Assembly (NCBI GenBank): GCA_947493945.1
Contig: CANLSR010000001.1
Span: 558,001-622,000, forward strand
DNA: 64,000 nt
Source: an uncultured bacterium
GTDB lineage: Bacteria > Bacteroidota > Rhodothermia > Rhodothermales > Rubricoccaceae
Direction of reading: 5' to 3'
Position 1 is the stretch's first letter. Each line of letters begins with the position of its first letter. Below, piece after piece: positions 17,250 through 26,244 of the stretch. Under the pieces are notes generated by a model that ran no database searches, was not told where the DNA came from, and saw only the letters and a list, made by a program, of their open reading frames with translations. The translations under genes and the position numbers were made by a program.

Positions 17250-17288
17250 GGGGCCGTGAACGCGCGTGGGCGCGGGAAAGGTGTGCAG

Positions 17289-19559
17289 CTAGAACGTCTG
17301 GCCGATGGAGACGTGGAACTGAATCCGACTCAAGATCGGGTCATTGACCTCGATAAGCTCCGGGTCGAACGTGGTGCCATTGAGGCGGGCGTCGATGTAG
17401 CCTGGTGCGTCGCCGGGCCGGGGGATGGCGCCGCTAAAGCACACCGGATCGTCCGCCTCGATGGAGTCGCCGCAGTAGACCCGGGCCGCGCTCCGCTGGT
17501 CCAGATACGACGGGTTGATCTTGACGCCGATCGCGAACGAGATAAACCCGACCGGCGTGAGGTACTGGATGCCGGCGCCGGCGCCCACGCGGATGCCGTC
17601 CTCCTCCTCCAGCACGTCCGCCAGGACCGAGTCGGCCGGGGCTCCGCCGGCGCGCACCAGCCCGGCCGCGACGGCGGCGGCGGGACTCCACACCTGGCCG
17701 GCGTCCACAAACACGTTGGCGCCCCACTGCGGCCCGAGCGGCAGCGGCAGGTTGACCTGGAGCGACGCCGAGGCCTTGGCCTGCCCGCCGATGCCAACGT
17801 AGTTGACGTCGCGCGTGCTCTCGATCTTGCTCTGGTCCGGGATCTCGCCCGGCGTCTGGGTCGGCGGCGTGACCGAGAAGGCCTTCGGGCCGAGCTGGGC
17901 CACGCCCCAGCCGCGCACGTCACTCGTGCCGCCGGCGTAGAACAGCTGGTCGCGCAGCAGCACGTAGTCGCCCACGTCGTCGAGCGACGTGTCGCCCAGC
18001 GGCCGGATGGCGCCCACGGTGGCCCGCGCCACCAGGCTCACCCGGCGCCGCAGCGGCATGGTGAGCGACGCCGCTAGCCGGGCGCGGGCAAAGGTCACGT
18101 CGCCGCCGGCCACCGCCAGCGACGGCCGGATCACGAAGCCGCGCGTGGGCTGGAGCGGGTTGTCGAGCCGGCCGTAGACGATGTCCAGGCCCAGGCCGCC
18201 GGTCGTGGACTCCAGCGAGTCGGGCAGGAACGGGCCGGGCGGGAGCGCGAACCGGCCGGCGTCGAGCAGCCGCACGCCCAGCCCTCGCGACAGGTCGCGG
18301 CGGCGGCCGCCGAGCGACAGCGACGCCGTCTGGAGCGGCCCCGCGGTGTAGAGCAGCGTGTTGGAGATCTCGATGGTGGCGCTGGCCTCGATCTCATCGT
18401 TGCGCAGCCGGTACGACGGCTGGAGCGCGTACGACAGCCGCCGGTCGAACACGTACGGCTGGCGGAACGTGACCGAGGCGCGGTAGTCGGTGATCTTGCC
18501 GCCCGTGACCGAGCGGTTGCCGATTCCGCCGATGCCGGTCCGCGCCTCCACGTTGGCCGAGATCTGGCGGGCGCCGCCGAACGCGTTGCGGTTGGTGATG
18601 CCTCCGCTCGCGGTGAGGCCGCCGTCGGAGAAGTAGCCGCCGAAGGCGTTGGCGACCCAGGTCGGCCCGCGGCGCACGCGGACGCGCACGTCCACCACGG
18701 AGTCGCCGCGCACGGCCTCCGGCGCGACATCCACCAGCGCCACTTGAAAGAGGCCCAGCGAGAAGATCTGCCGCTGCCCTTCCGCCAGCGCCGAGGCGTC
18801 GAACAGGTCGCCGGACTCGATCGGGATCTCGCGCGTGATCACGTTATCGGCCAGCGACGAGTCGCCCTCGACGGTGATCCGCCCGATCCGGACGCGCGGC
18901 CCCACGTTGACCTTGACGCGGACATCGGCCTCCAGCCCCGTCGAGTCCACGAACTGCTCGGCGCCGGCGTCCGCCCAGGCGTAGCCGCGGTCGCGCAGGA
19001 ACCCGACGGTCTGGGTCTGGAGCTGGACGAGGGCGAAGGCGTCGAGCCGGTCGCCCGGCCGCACGTCGGTCCGCTGGGTGAACCGCCGCCACGGCTCGCG
19101 GACCTCGGGCGCCAGCACGTCGGTCACATCAGACAGGCCCGGCCCGGCAAACGTCACGTCGCTCACCTCCAGCGGCGGCCCCTCCTCGATCACGAACGTC
19201 ACGGCCACCTCGTTGTCGGTCGTGTCCAGCTCCACCTGGTAGTCCACCTCCGCCCGGGGGAACCCGCTGCTCTCGTAGTAGCGCTCCAGCCGGACGACGT
19301 CCTTGGCCAGCGTGATCGGGCTGAACAGGTGCGGCCCGCCGCCGCCGCCGCCGAGCACGCGTCCGATAAAGCCGGGCGGCGCCGTGGTCGCGATCTGGAG
19401 TTCGAGGTTGGCCAGCAGCAGCGTCTGGCCGTCGAGGAACTCGAAGTCCACCGACCCGACCGTCGTCGAGTCGTTGACCAACGTCAGCGGCGCCTGGGCC
19501 GAGGCCGAGGCCGCGAGCGCGACGAGCGCCAGGAGGCGGAGGGGACGCAGAATGGACAC
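17289..19559 (-). CDS. tamA: TamA/BamA-like outer-membrane protein (Omp85 family)
   Basis: A 756-residue outer-membrane protein. The frame has no ATG at the family start; a GTG at 19559 (VSILRPLRLLALVALAASASAQ region) begins a clear signal peptide and is preferred. POTRA domains lie at about 85-330 (LEVSDVTFAGPGLSD, VRIGRITVEGDSSLADNVI). The C-terminal Omp85 barrel runs from about 400 to the end and contains the lid-loop type motif GGTSDVRGWGVAQLG, and ends with a phenylalanine (IGQTF), the outer-membrane insertion signature. It directly precedes tamB, so the pair forms a translocation and assembly module. BamA itself would normally sit with ompH/skp and lpx genes, which are not here. Confidence 0.88.
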   Translation of the reverse strand: MSILRPLRLLALVALAASASAQAPLTLVNDSTTVGSVDFEFLDGQTLLLANLELQIATTAPPGFIGRVLGGGGGGPHLFSPITLAKDVVRLERYYESSGFPRAEVDYQVELDTTDNEVAVTFVIEEGPPLEVSDVTFAGPGLSDVTDVLAPEVREPWRRFTQRTDVRPGDRLDAFALVQLQTQTVGFLRDRGYAWADAGAEQFVDSTGLEADVRVKVNVGPRVRIGRITVEGDSSLADNVITREIPIESGDLFDASALAEGQRQIFSLGLFQVALVDVAPEAVRGDSVVDVRVRVRRGPTWVANAFGGYFSDGGLTASGGITNRNAFGGARQISANVEARTGIGGIGNRSVTGGKITDYRASVTFRQPYVFDRRLSYALQPSYRLRNDEIEASATIEISNTLLYTAGPLQTASLSLGGRRRDLSRGLGVRLLDAGRFALPPGPFLPDSLESTTGGLGLDIVYGRLDNPLQPTRGFVIRPSLAVAGGDVTFARARLAASLTMPLRRRVSLVARATVGAIRPLGDTSLDDVGDYVLLRDQLFYAGGTSDVRGWGVAQLGPKAFSVTPPTQTPGEIPDQSKIESTRDVNYVGIGGQAKASASLQVNLPLPLGPQWGANVFVDAGQVWSPAAAVAAGLVRAGGAPADSVLADVLEEEDGIRVGAGAGIQYLTPVGFISFAIGVKINPSYLDQRSAARVYCGDSIEADDPVCFSGAIPRPGDAPGYIDARLNGTTFDPELIEVNDPILSRIQFHVSIGQTF

Positions 19560-19606
19560 GGGCGGGCAGCCGAGAGCCGCCGAAGCTAGCCGTTTCGGCG
19601 GACGCC

Positions 19607-20758
19607 TCACGGTGAACTCGGCACGGGGTCCGGCGACGCCGCGCCGTCGCCGACGGCGGGCGGCTGGGCCGGGAGCCCCTCGGCGCTGGCGGCGCCCGGG
19701 GCCGCGCCGTTGACGGGGGCCATGTCCCCGTCGGCCTCCGCCTGCTCGGCGGCGATGCGGCGGCGGTGGCGCTTGAGCGCGCCCGCCTGCCGGGTCCACC
19801 GCGCGCGCAGCCGCGACAGCCGGGGCCGGTGCTTCTTCTCGTAGAGCGACGCCACGGCGGCGCCGGCGACCAGGATCAGGCCCGAAAAGTAGATCCAGAA
19901 CACGAACGCCAGGATCACGCCGAACACGCCGCCCAGCCCGCCCAGCCCGCCCGCGGCCTCGTCGGCGTACTGGTCGAAGTTGGCGACCCGGGTGGCGTAG
20001 ATCGCGAACCCGTTCTTGGCCACCTCGAACAAGACCGCGCTCACCGCCGCGCCCCAGAGCGCGCTCTTGAGCGGCGGCCGGGGCCGGGGCACGAAGTAGT
20101 AGAGCTGGGCCAGCATCCCCACCGTGAGCACGTAGGGCACCACGAGCGTGACCACCTGCACGAGCCCGCTCGTGGCCGCCGTCACGACGCTGGCGTCGAG
20201 CCCGATCTCGCCGGCCACGGCGCCGCTGCGCGTGTTCACCACGCGCGCCGCCGCCGTGATCGCGAACGACAGCAGGAACAGGCTCCCCACCTGGGCCATC
20301 ATGCGCAGGTCGAACAGGTAGCCGCCCAGCAGGGACCGCATCTTGTGGCGGCTCTCGCCCATCGCCGCGCCGATCACGTAGCGCAGCGTCGCGAACAACG
20401 TCACGACCGTCACCAGCAGCGCGAGCGCGCCCAACAGGGTGATGTCGACGGAGGCCTTCTGGAGCGACAGGAGCAGCTGGACCAGCCCGTCGCTCTGGCT
20501 CGGCGGCAGGAAGTTGCGCAGGAACCCGGAGACGGTCGTGAACGGGTCCTCCTGGCGGAGCAACTGCCCGAAGATGCCCACCGCCAGCAGCAGCAGCGGG
20601 AGCAACGTCACGAAGGTCTTGAACGCGATGGCCTGCGCCCACAGGAACACCGGGTCGGTGGAGAACACCTTGAACAGCCCGCTCGCGTAGTACCGGAGGC
20701 GGGTCAGGACCGTGCCGGCCAAGGCCTTGGGAGCGTGGAGGGGCGCCGAGCGGAGCAT
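19607..20758 (-). CDS. YihY/virulence factor BrkB family membrane protein
   Basis: A 383-residue protein from the ATG at 20758 (MLRSAPLHAPKALAGT); an in-frame start 30 codons upstream lacks support. It has about six membrane helices. Family features are FLWAQAIAFKTFVTLLPLLLLAVG, the NFLPPSQSD region, LRYVIGAAMGESRHKMRSLLGGYLFDLR, LYYFVPRPRPPLKSALWGAA and FVFWIYFSGLILVAGAA. The C-terminal tail of about 80 residues is basic and then Pro/Ala-rich. Function in the family is unsettled (not an RNase). It lies 47 bases upstream of tamA on the same strand, so a role in the envelope is reasonable. Confidence 0.88.
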   Translation of the reverse strand: MLRSAPLHAPKALAGTVLTRLRYYASGLFKVFSTDPVFLWAQAIAFKTFVTLLPLLLLAVGIFGQLLRQEDPFTTVSGFLRNFLPPSQSDGLVQLLLSLQKASVDITLLGALALLVTVVTLFATLRYVIGAAMGESRHKMRSLLGGYLFDLRMMAQVGSLFLLSFAITAAARVVNTRSGAVAGEIGLDASVVTAATSGLVQVVTLVVPYVLTVGMLAQLYYFVPRPRPPLKSALWGAAVSAVLFEVAKNGFAIYATRVANFDQYADEAAGGLGGLGGVFGVILAFVFWIYFSGLILVAGAAVASLYEKKHRPRLSRLRARWTRQAGALKRHRRRIAAEQAEADGDMAPVNGAAPGAASAEGLPAQPPAVGDGAASPDPVPSSP

Positions 20759-20856
20759 GGGGGACAGAGTACGGCCCGGGGCGGACGGTGTCCAGCGCGG
20801 GGCGCCGTCCCGGCCCAGATGGGGAATCCACCTAGGCCCCGCTGGCAAAGCGGCCC

Positions 20857-20914
20857 GCTGGCGGGGCCGCCCTGCGAGCAGAGGCGGGCAGCCGGGGCGG
20901 CCGACACCGCCAGC
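20857..20914. repeat. Inverted octamer pair between clpX and the BrkB-like gene
   Basis: GCTGGCGG at 20857-20864 and CCGCCAGC at 20907-20914 with a GC-rich 42-base interior that can fold further. It may end or weaken the clpX transcript. Confidence 0.55.
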
Positions 20915-20960
20915 GCGGCGGGACCGGGGCCGTGGGGGGCCTCGACGGCCGCCCCGCCCG

Positions 20961-22247
20961 CTACGCCGTCGCCTTGCGCTCCTCGTAGACGGGCGGCGCG
21001 CCGTCGGTGACGGTGGCGGCGCCGATGCGGCAGACCGCGCCCGCGCGCGTGTCCGGCGCCTCGAACATCAGGTCCAGCATGGCCTGCTCCAGCACCGACC
21101 GCAGCCCGCGCGCGCCCGTCTTGAGCGCCATCGCCCGGTCCACCACCGCGTCGAGCGCGTCCTCGTCCAGCACCAGGTCCACGCCGTCCATCGCGAACAG
21201 CTTCTGGTACTGGCGCACGAGCGCGTTTTTGGGCTCGGTCAGGATGCGGCGCAGGTCGGGCGGGGTGAGCGCGTCGAGCGCGGTGAGCACCGGGAGCCGG
21301 CCGATGAGCTCCGGGATCAGGCCGTAGCGGAGCAGGTCGTCGGGCTCGGCGTGGCGGAAGAGCGTGGGGTCGGCGGCGTCGACGGTGCGGCTGAGGCCGT
21401 CGCCGTCGAGCGAGAACCCGATCTGGCCGCGCGACAGCCGGCGCGCGATCTGGGGCGCCAGCCCGTCGAAGGCCCCGCCGCAGATGAAGAGCACGTTGCG
21501 GGTGTCGAACTGGACGAGCGACTGCTCGGGGTGCTTGCGCCCGCCCTTGGGCGGCACGCCGGCGACGGTCCCCTCGAGCATCTTCAAGAGCGCCTGCTGG
21601 ACGCCCTCGCCGGACACGTCGCGCGTGATGGACGCGTTGTCGCCCCGGCGCGAGAGCTTGTCCACCTCGTCGACGTAGATGATCCCGCGCTCGGCGCGCT
21701 CGACGTCGTAGTCGGCGGCCTGGAGCAGGTGCGACAGGATCGACTCCACGTCCTCGCCGACGTAGCCGGCCTCGGTCAGCGCCGTCGCGTCGGCGATGGA
21801 GAACGGGACGTCGAGGACCTTGGCCAGCGTCCGCGCCAGCAGCGTCTTGCCCGTCCCGGACGGCCCGAGGAGCAGGATGTTCGACTTCTCCAGCTCGACG
21901 TCGTCGTAGGCGTGGAGGTAGTCCTGGGCCTCGATACGCTTGTAGTGGTTGTAGACGGCCACCGACAGCGTCCGCTTGGCGATGTCCTGGCCGATCACGT
22001 GCTCGTCGAGCTTGCCCTTGATCTCGCGCGGGGTCATCCGGCGCGGCCGGCCCGGGACCTGGCGGCGGCCCCCGCCCGCGGTCGGCGCCGGGGGCACGTA
22101 GGCCTGGAGGTCGCCGCGCACGATGCCCGAGGCGTCGTGGATGCAGCGGTCGCAGATGTAGACCTCCGGCCCGGCCACCATCGAGGTGACCTCGTGGGCG
22201 GTGCGGCTGCAGAAGGAGCAGCGGATGACGTCGTCGGCGACCGGCAT
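20961..22247 (-). CDS. clpX: ATP-dependent Clp protease ATP-binding subunit ClpX
   Basis: A 428-residue unfoldase for ClpXP proteolysis. The N-terminal zinc domain has C10, C13, C32 and C35. The AAA+ module has Walker A GPSGTGKT (128-135), pore loop GYVGED, Walker B IIYVDEVDK, sensor and arginine-finger regions (LIPELIGRLPVLT) and the C-terminal GARGLRSVLE. The ClpP-binding IGF loop is present (RGQIGFSLD). The length is normal. clpP is not adjacent in this window. The bases before the ATG are pyrimidine-rich, without a Shine-Dalgarno. A divergent lipoprotein gene starts 222 bases to the right. Confidence 0.97.
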   Translation of the reverse strand: MPVADDVIRCSFCSRTAHEVTSMVAGPEVYICDRCIHDASGIVRGDLQAYVPPAPTAGGGRRQVPGRPRRMTPREIKGKLDEHVIGQDIAKRTLSVAVYNHYKRIEAQDYLHAYDDVELEKSNILLLGPSGTGKTLLARTLAKVLDVPFSIADATALTEAGYVGEDVESILSHLLQAADYDVERAERGIIYVDEVDKLSRRGDNASITRDVSGEGVQQALLKMLEGTVAGVPPKGGRKHPEQSLVQFDTRNVLFICGGAFDGLAPQIARRLSRGQIGFSLDGDGLSRTVDAADPTLFRHAEPDDLLRYGLIPELIGRLPVLTALDALTPPDLRRILTEPKNALVRQYQKLFAMDGVDLVLDEDALDAVVDRAMALKTGARGLRSVLEQAMLDLMFEAPDTRAGAVCRIGAATVTDGAPPVYEERKATA

Positions 22248-22400
22248 GGGCGCGGAGGTGTGGGCCGGGGCAATCTAGAGCACGGCCGCCGACCACAACC
22301 CCGCTCCCGGCTGGCGGCGCCGGCGGGCACCGGCGGCCCCCTAAGTATCGAACAGGAACGGCCTCGCTTAACCGGGCGCCCCCGCCCCGGGGCCGTGCCG

Positions 22401-22469
22401 GCCCGCGGTGCCGCGGGCTTCGGCCCGGCGCCCGGCGGATCGAACCGCCGGCCCGCGCGTTGGCGGGCC
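22401..22469 (+). promoter_or_regulatory. Two stable hairpins in the leader of the DUF2993 gene
   Basis: GCCCGCGG-TG-CCGCGGGC (22401-22418) and GGCCCGC (22450-22456) with GCGGGCC (22463-22469). The second ends at the base immediately before the ATG at 22470, so it could restrict ribosome access. The sequence shows the structure; any control is inferred. Confidence 0.4.
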
Positions 22470-23165
22470 ATGAACACACGACTCCTCCCCCTCGCGCTGG
22501 CGGTGCTCGTCGCCAGCGGGTGCAGCGTCTCTGGGCGCATCGAATCCGAGATCGAGTCGGCGCTGCCCGAGGCGCTCGGGCCGGCCGACCTCTACGACGC
22601 CACCGTCGAGGGCGCGAGCCTGAGCAACGGCACGGCCGAGCGGGTCTCCATCGTCGGCGAGCGCGTGGCGCGCCAGGACGCGCCGGTCGTGGACCGCCTC
22701 GACGTCGAGCTGCGCGGCGTCCGCTACGACCGAAAGACCAAGCGGCTGCTGGGCGCCGACTCGGCCCAGGCGACGGTGTACTTGCTCGGCTCCGACCTGA
22801 GCACCTACCTCGACCGCCAGCGCGGCGTCGGCGACGCGCGCGTGACGTTGCAGGCCCCGGACCGGGCCACGGTGCGCGTCGAGGGCGAGATCCGGGGCGT
22901 GCGGCTGCCCGTCGCCGCCGAGGTGAGCGGGCGGCTGGTGGCGCAGGACGGGACGGTCCGGCTCGACGTGGAGGGCGTCCGGGCGGGCGGGGTCAGCCTG
23001 GGCGGCGCGCTGGCGGACCGGCTGGACGAGATGATCAACCCCATCGTGGACCTGACCGACGAGTCGCTGATCCTGCGCGTCACCAGCGTCCGCGTCGAGG
23101 GCGACACGTTGGTCCTGGAAGCGACCGGCGACGTGACCGGCCTCCGCCTGGGCGGGGAGCGCTAG
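22470..23165 (+). CDS. DUF2993-type (LmeA-like) lipoprotein
   Basis: A 231-residue protein with a lipoprotein signal peptide (LLPLALAVLVASGC, cysteine at about 18). The mature part follows the DUF2993 pattern: an amphipathic start (RIESEIESALPEALG), a region of strands with LDVELRGVRYDRKTKRLLGADSAQATV, ARVTLQAPDRATVRVEGEI, and a C-terminal VTSVRVEGDTLVLEATGDV. Members of this family bind lipids in the envelope. The gene is divergent from clpX and near the Tam/Mla envelope block, which fits. Two hairpins lie in its leader. Confidence 0.75.
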   Translation: MNTRLLPLALAVLVASGCSVSGRIESEIESALPEALGPADLYDATVEGASLSNGTAERVSIVGERVARQDAPVVDRLDVELRGVRYDRKTKRLLGADSAQATVYLLGSDLSTYLDRQRGVGDARVTLQAPDRATVRVEGEIRGVRLPVAAEVSGRLVAQDGTVRLDVEGVRAGGVSLGGALADRLDEMINPIVDLTDESLILRVTSVRVEGDTLVLEATGDVTGLRLGGER

Positions 23166-23220
23166 TCTGATATACTGAGGCCTTGTGAGGACTGAGCTGC
23201 CAGAAGGGTTAGGTTATCGC

Positions 23221-23946
23221 ATGGCAAAGCGAAAAGTGATCAAGCAGTGTGCGTTGTGTCGGCAAGATCGGAAGCTATGCCGCTCTCACATCTTGCCGGA
23301 GTTCATGTACAGCAAGTCTTACGATGATAACGGCATAGTGATTTCAGTGTCGAGCCATCCGCAACGCAGACCGCGCGCTGTCCAAGTTGGCGCTAGAGAG
23401 CATCTGCTTTGTCCCGACTGCGAGGCCCTTCTGAGCGTCCACGAGACTTACGCGTCCGAATTATTGCGTTCCATTGACGCGATCCCGTACGATGGGCAGA
23501 AAGGAGTCGAGGTGGAGTACGATTACCATCACTTCAAACTCTTCGGGATTTCGCTTCTGTGGCGGGCCCACGCCTCCACTCTCCACGAGTACCAACAGTT
23601 TTCTGTCGGGCCGCTGGCGGAGGATATGCGCCAGATGCTTTTGCGAGGCGATCCCGGCCGCGCCAGGATGTGCCCCTTCGCACCCGTCAGGTTCGTCGGC
23701 TCTGAGGCAGCCCAGCGCACGATCCACTTCCCTGTCAATCTCAAACTAGATGGGCAGCACGTTGTCCTCTTTCCGGCTTTCGGTTACCAATGGCTGTTCG
23801 TCACGTCCAGACGGTCTCACGCAATTCCCGACCACTTCCCCCTCGTAGGCTTCTCGGAGAAGCTCATGGTGCCGTTCGAGAAGACAACAGACGAGCGCTT
23901 TCTAGCGTGGTTGAAGAGTAAGATGACGCCAGAGATGCTGAACTAG
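23221..23946 (+). CDS. Unknown protein with CxxC/HNH-like N-terminal motif; probable acquired gene
   Basis: A 241-residue protein from the ATG at 23221 (MAKRKVIKQC); a GTG at 23185 is less likely. Near the N terminus it has CALCRQDRKLCRSHILPEF and about 60 residues later LLCPDCEALLSVHE, i.e. two Cys pairs with a conserved SHIxPEF in between, a zinc-binding layout that resembles HNH-type fingers. I do not know an assigned function. The C-terminal half has no recognised motif. Base composition is clearly lower in GC than on both sides and codon choice is unlike the neighbours, so it was probably acquired by transfer. It stands alone between a lipoprotein gene and the end of the hut operon. Confidence 0.7.
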   Translation: MAKRKVIKQCALCRQDRKLCRSHILPEFMYSKSYDDNGIVISVSSHPQRRPRAVQVGAREHLLCPDCEALLSVHETYASELLRSIDAIPYDGQKGVEVEYDYHHFKLFGISLLWRAHASTLHEYQQFSVGPLAEDMRQMLLRGDPGRARMCPFAPVRFVGSEAAQRTIHFPVNLKLDGQHVVLFPAFGYQWLFVTSRRSHAIPDHFPLVGFSEKLMVPFEKTTDERFLAWLKSKMTPEMLN

Positions 23947-24105
23947 TCTCATCTTCCGGGCCGCAGAGCCCACTACTGCAGGCCGATCCTTGGCCCTAGC
24001 GTTTTTCTTTGGTTAGGCTGCGGTGTCTATGTTGCTCGGCCAACCACCGCGCTGTCAGCCGGAGGAGACTGAGTGGTCAACTGTTGCTGCTTTCGACTGG
24101 CGCTC

Positions 24106-25005
24106 CTACGCGCCGTCCTCGCGTGCCGCCAGCCCACGCAGCACGTGCCAGACGGTGAGCGCCGCCAGCACCGCCGACCGGCCGCCGACGTCGTGCCGCG
24201 GGTTCAGCTCCACCACGTCCACCGAGCGGACCCAAGGGCTCCGGCCGCACGCCTGGGCCGCGCGCAGCCACACGTCCACGCCCAGCCCGCCGACGCCCGG
24301 CGCGCTCACGCCCGGCGCCGCGTCGAGCGCGTCGAGGTCGAACGAGGCCAGCGTCGGGCCGTCGAGACCGTCCACCAGCGCCTGGGCGCGGTCGGCCGTG
24401 AGCTCCTCGGCCCACACCACGGCGCCCGACTGGCGGACGGCGTCGGCGTGGTCGGCCGAGACGCGCCACGGCAGCAGCCCGGCGACGGTGTAGCCTCGGC
24501 ACAGGCCCGACGGGTGGTCGAGCATCTGGCGGAACGGCGAGCCCGAGTGCGCCTGGCCCTCGGCCAGCGGCCGCACGTCGGGGTGGGCGTCCCAGTTGAG
24601 CGCGTGGATGGGCTCGTTCTGGGTGACGTGTCCCAAGAAATGTCCGTACGCCGTCTCGTGGCCGCCGCCGAGCACGATGGGCACGACGCCGCGCCACAGC
24701 AACTCGCCGACCTGGGCCGCCAGCCGCGTCTGGTCGGCCTCCAGATCGCCGGTCACGTCCACGTCGCCGACGTCGGCCGTCCGTTCTAGCAGCTGGACAA
24801 ACGGTTCGGGCGCGCGGGCGTCGGGCGTCATCCGGCCCAGCGCGTCGCGAATGGCGGACGGGCCACGGGCGGCGCCGACGCGTCCGCCGTTGCGGCGCAC
24901 GCCCTCGTCGGAGGGGAAGCCGAGGATCGCCACGCGCGTGTCGTCCGCCAGCGCGGAGCCGCGGAGCCAGTCGCGGAGGCGCGGATCGGTGGAAGCGTTC
25001 TCCAT
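24106..25005 (-). CDS. hutG: Formimidoylglutamase (arginase family)
   Basis: A 299-residue ureohydrolase that would split N-formimino-L-glutamate into glutamate and formamide, the last step of histidine degradation. Manganese ligands are all present: H116 in GGGHE, D139, H141 and D143 in NWDAHPDVR, D223 and D225 in SFDLDALD. It starts three bases after the stop of hutI, so it is translated from the same message. The end of the operon is followed by about 160 bases of non-coding DNA and the low-GC islet gene. Substrate choice rests on operon context. Confidence 0.92.
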   Translation of the reverse strand: MENASTDPRLRDWLRGSALADDTRVAILGFPSDEGVRRNGGRVGAARGPSAIRDALGRMTPDARAPEPFVQLLERTADVGDVDVTGDLEADQTRLAAQVGELLWRGVVPIVLGGGHETAYGHFLGHVTQNEPIHALNWDAHPDVRPLAEGQAHSGSPFRQMLDHPSGLCRGYTVAGLLPWRVSADHADAVRQSGAVVWAEELTADRAQALVDGLDGPTLASFDLDALDAAPGVSAPGVGGLGVDVWLRAAQACGRSPWVRSVDVVELNPRHDVGGRSAVLAALTVWHVLRGLAAREDGA

Positions 25006-25008
25006 CTC

Positions 25009-26244
25009 CTATCCCCCAGTCCCCATTCCCTCGCTCTCCCACGCCGTCTCGCCGCCGATCACGGTGCGGACGGCCGGGCGCGTGTCCCAGCCAGCGAGCC
25101 AGGCGTCGAGGCTGGGCGCGTCGAAGACGGCGAAGTCGGCGGGCGCGTCCGGGACGAGCGAGCCCGTGCCGTCGGTCAGGGCGAGGGCGCGCGCGGCCTC
25201 GGTGGTCGCTCCGCGCAGCGCCTCGGCCGGCGTCATGCGCTGGCGCGTGCAGCTTAGCCACAGCGCCAGCGGCAAGCTGGCGGACGGCGCCGAGCCGGGG
25301 TTGAAGTCGGTCGCCACGGCCACGCGGACGCCCGCGTCCAGCAGCCGGCGGGCGGGCATCGGCTCCTGGCCCAGCACCAGCGTCGCGATCGGCAGGCTCA
25401 CGGCGACGACGCCGGCTTCGGCCATCGCCACGATGCCGTCGGCCGAGACGCACTCCAGGTGGTCGGCCGAGGCCGCGCCCACCTCGGCCGCCAGCGCGCC
25501 GCCGCCGGTGTCGGACAGCTGGTCGCCGTGGAGCTTGGCGCCCAGGCCGTGCGCCCGCGCCGCCTCGAAAATGGTCCGCGCCTCGCCGGGCGTGTAGGCG
25601 CCCTCCTCCACGAACACGTCCACGAAGGCCGCCAGCTTCTCGGAGGCGACCACGGGGATCATCTCGTCCACGATCTGGCGGACGTAGCCGGCCCGGTCGT
25701 CGGCAAACTCGGGCGGGACGACGTGGGCCGCCAGCAGCGTCCCCACGATCCGCTGCGGCCCCGAGTCAGCCAGGCGCTGGACCACGCGCAGCGTGCGGAT
25801 CTCGTCGGCCACCGTAAGCCCGTAGCCGCTCTTGGCCTCGACCGTGGTCACGCCCTGGCGGAGCATGACCACCAGCCGCTGGCGTGCGGAGGCCTCCAAC
25901 ACCTCGTCACTCGCCGCCCGCGTGGCGCGGACGGTCTTCAGGATGCCGCCGCCGCGCCGCGCCACCTCCAGGTAGGGCGTGCCCTCGATGCGGGCGACGA
26001 ACTCGTCGGAGCGGTCGCCCGCGTGGACGACGTGCGTGTGGCAATCGACCAGCCCCGGCACCACCAGCCGCCCGCCGGCCGACTGGCGGGGCGCGTCGGC
26101 AAAGCGGTCGGGGAGCTCTGTTTCGGGGCCGGCCCAGACGACGCGCCCGGCGTCCCAGACCAGCGCGGCGCGGTCCACCAAGCCGACGCCGCCGGTGTCG
26201 GGCGGGCACGTCGCCAGCTGGCCGATGTCGGTCAAGACGGTCAT
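25009..26244 (-). CDS. hutI: Imidazolonepropionase
   Basis: A 411-residue metal-dependent hydrolase of the amidohydrolase superfamily that opens the imidazolone ring. Metal ligands H69 and H71 in VDCHTHVVH, the SGYGL motif, LHGDQLS and the ATDFNPGSAPSASLPL stretch are those of HutI. The ATG overlaps the stop of the preceding lipoprotein gene by four bases (ATGA), and hutG follows after three bases. Much longer frames that extend upstream belong to shadows of hutH. Confidence 0.95.
   Translation of the reverse strand: MTVLTDIGQLATCPPDTGGVGLVDRAALVWDAGRVVWAGPETELPDRFADAPRQSAGGRLVVPGLVDCHTHVVHAGDRSDEFVARIEGTPYLEVARRGGGILKTVRATRAASDEVLEASARQRLVVMLRQGVTTVEAKSGYGLTVADEIRTLRVVQRLADSGPQRIVGTLLAAHVVPPEFADDRAGYVRQIVDEMIPVVASEKLAAFVDVFVEEGAYTPGEARTIFEAARAHGLGAKLHGDQLSDTGGGALAAEVGAASADHLECVSADGIVAMAEAGVVAVSLPIATLVLGQEPMPARRLLDAGVRVAVATDFNPGSAPSASLPLALWLSCTRQRMTPAEALRGATTEAARALALTDGTGSLVPDAPADFAVFDAPSLDAWLAGWDTRPAVRTVIGGETAWESEGMGTGG

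Noticed and set aside
17289-20831. A 1180-codon frame containing TamA
   Set aside because: The part before the GTG at 19559 overlaps the BrkB-like gene out of frame and has no domain content.
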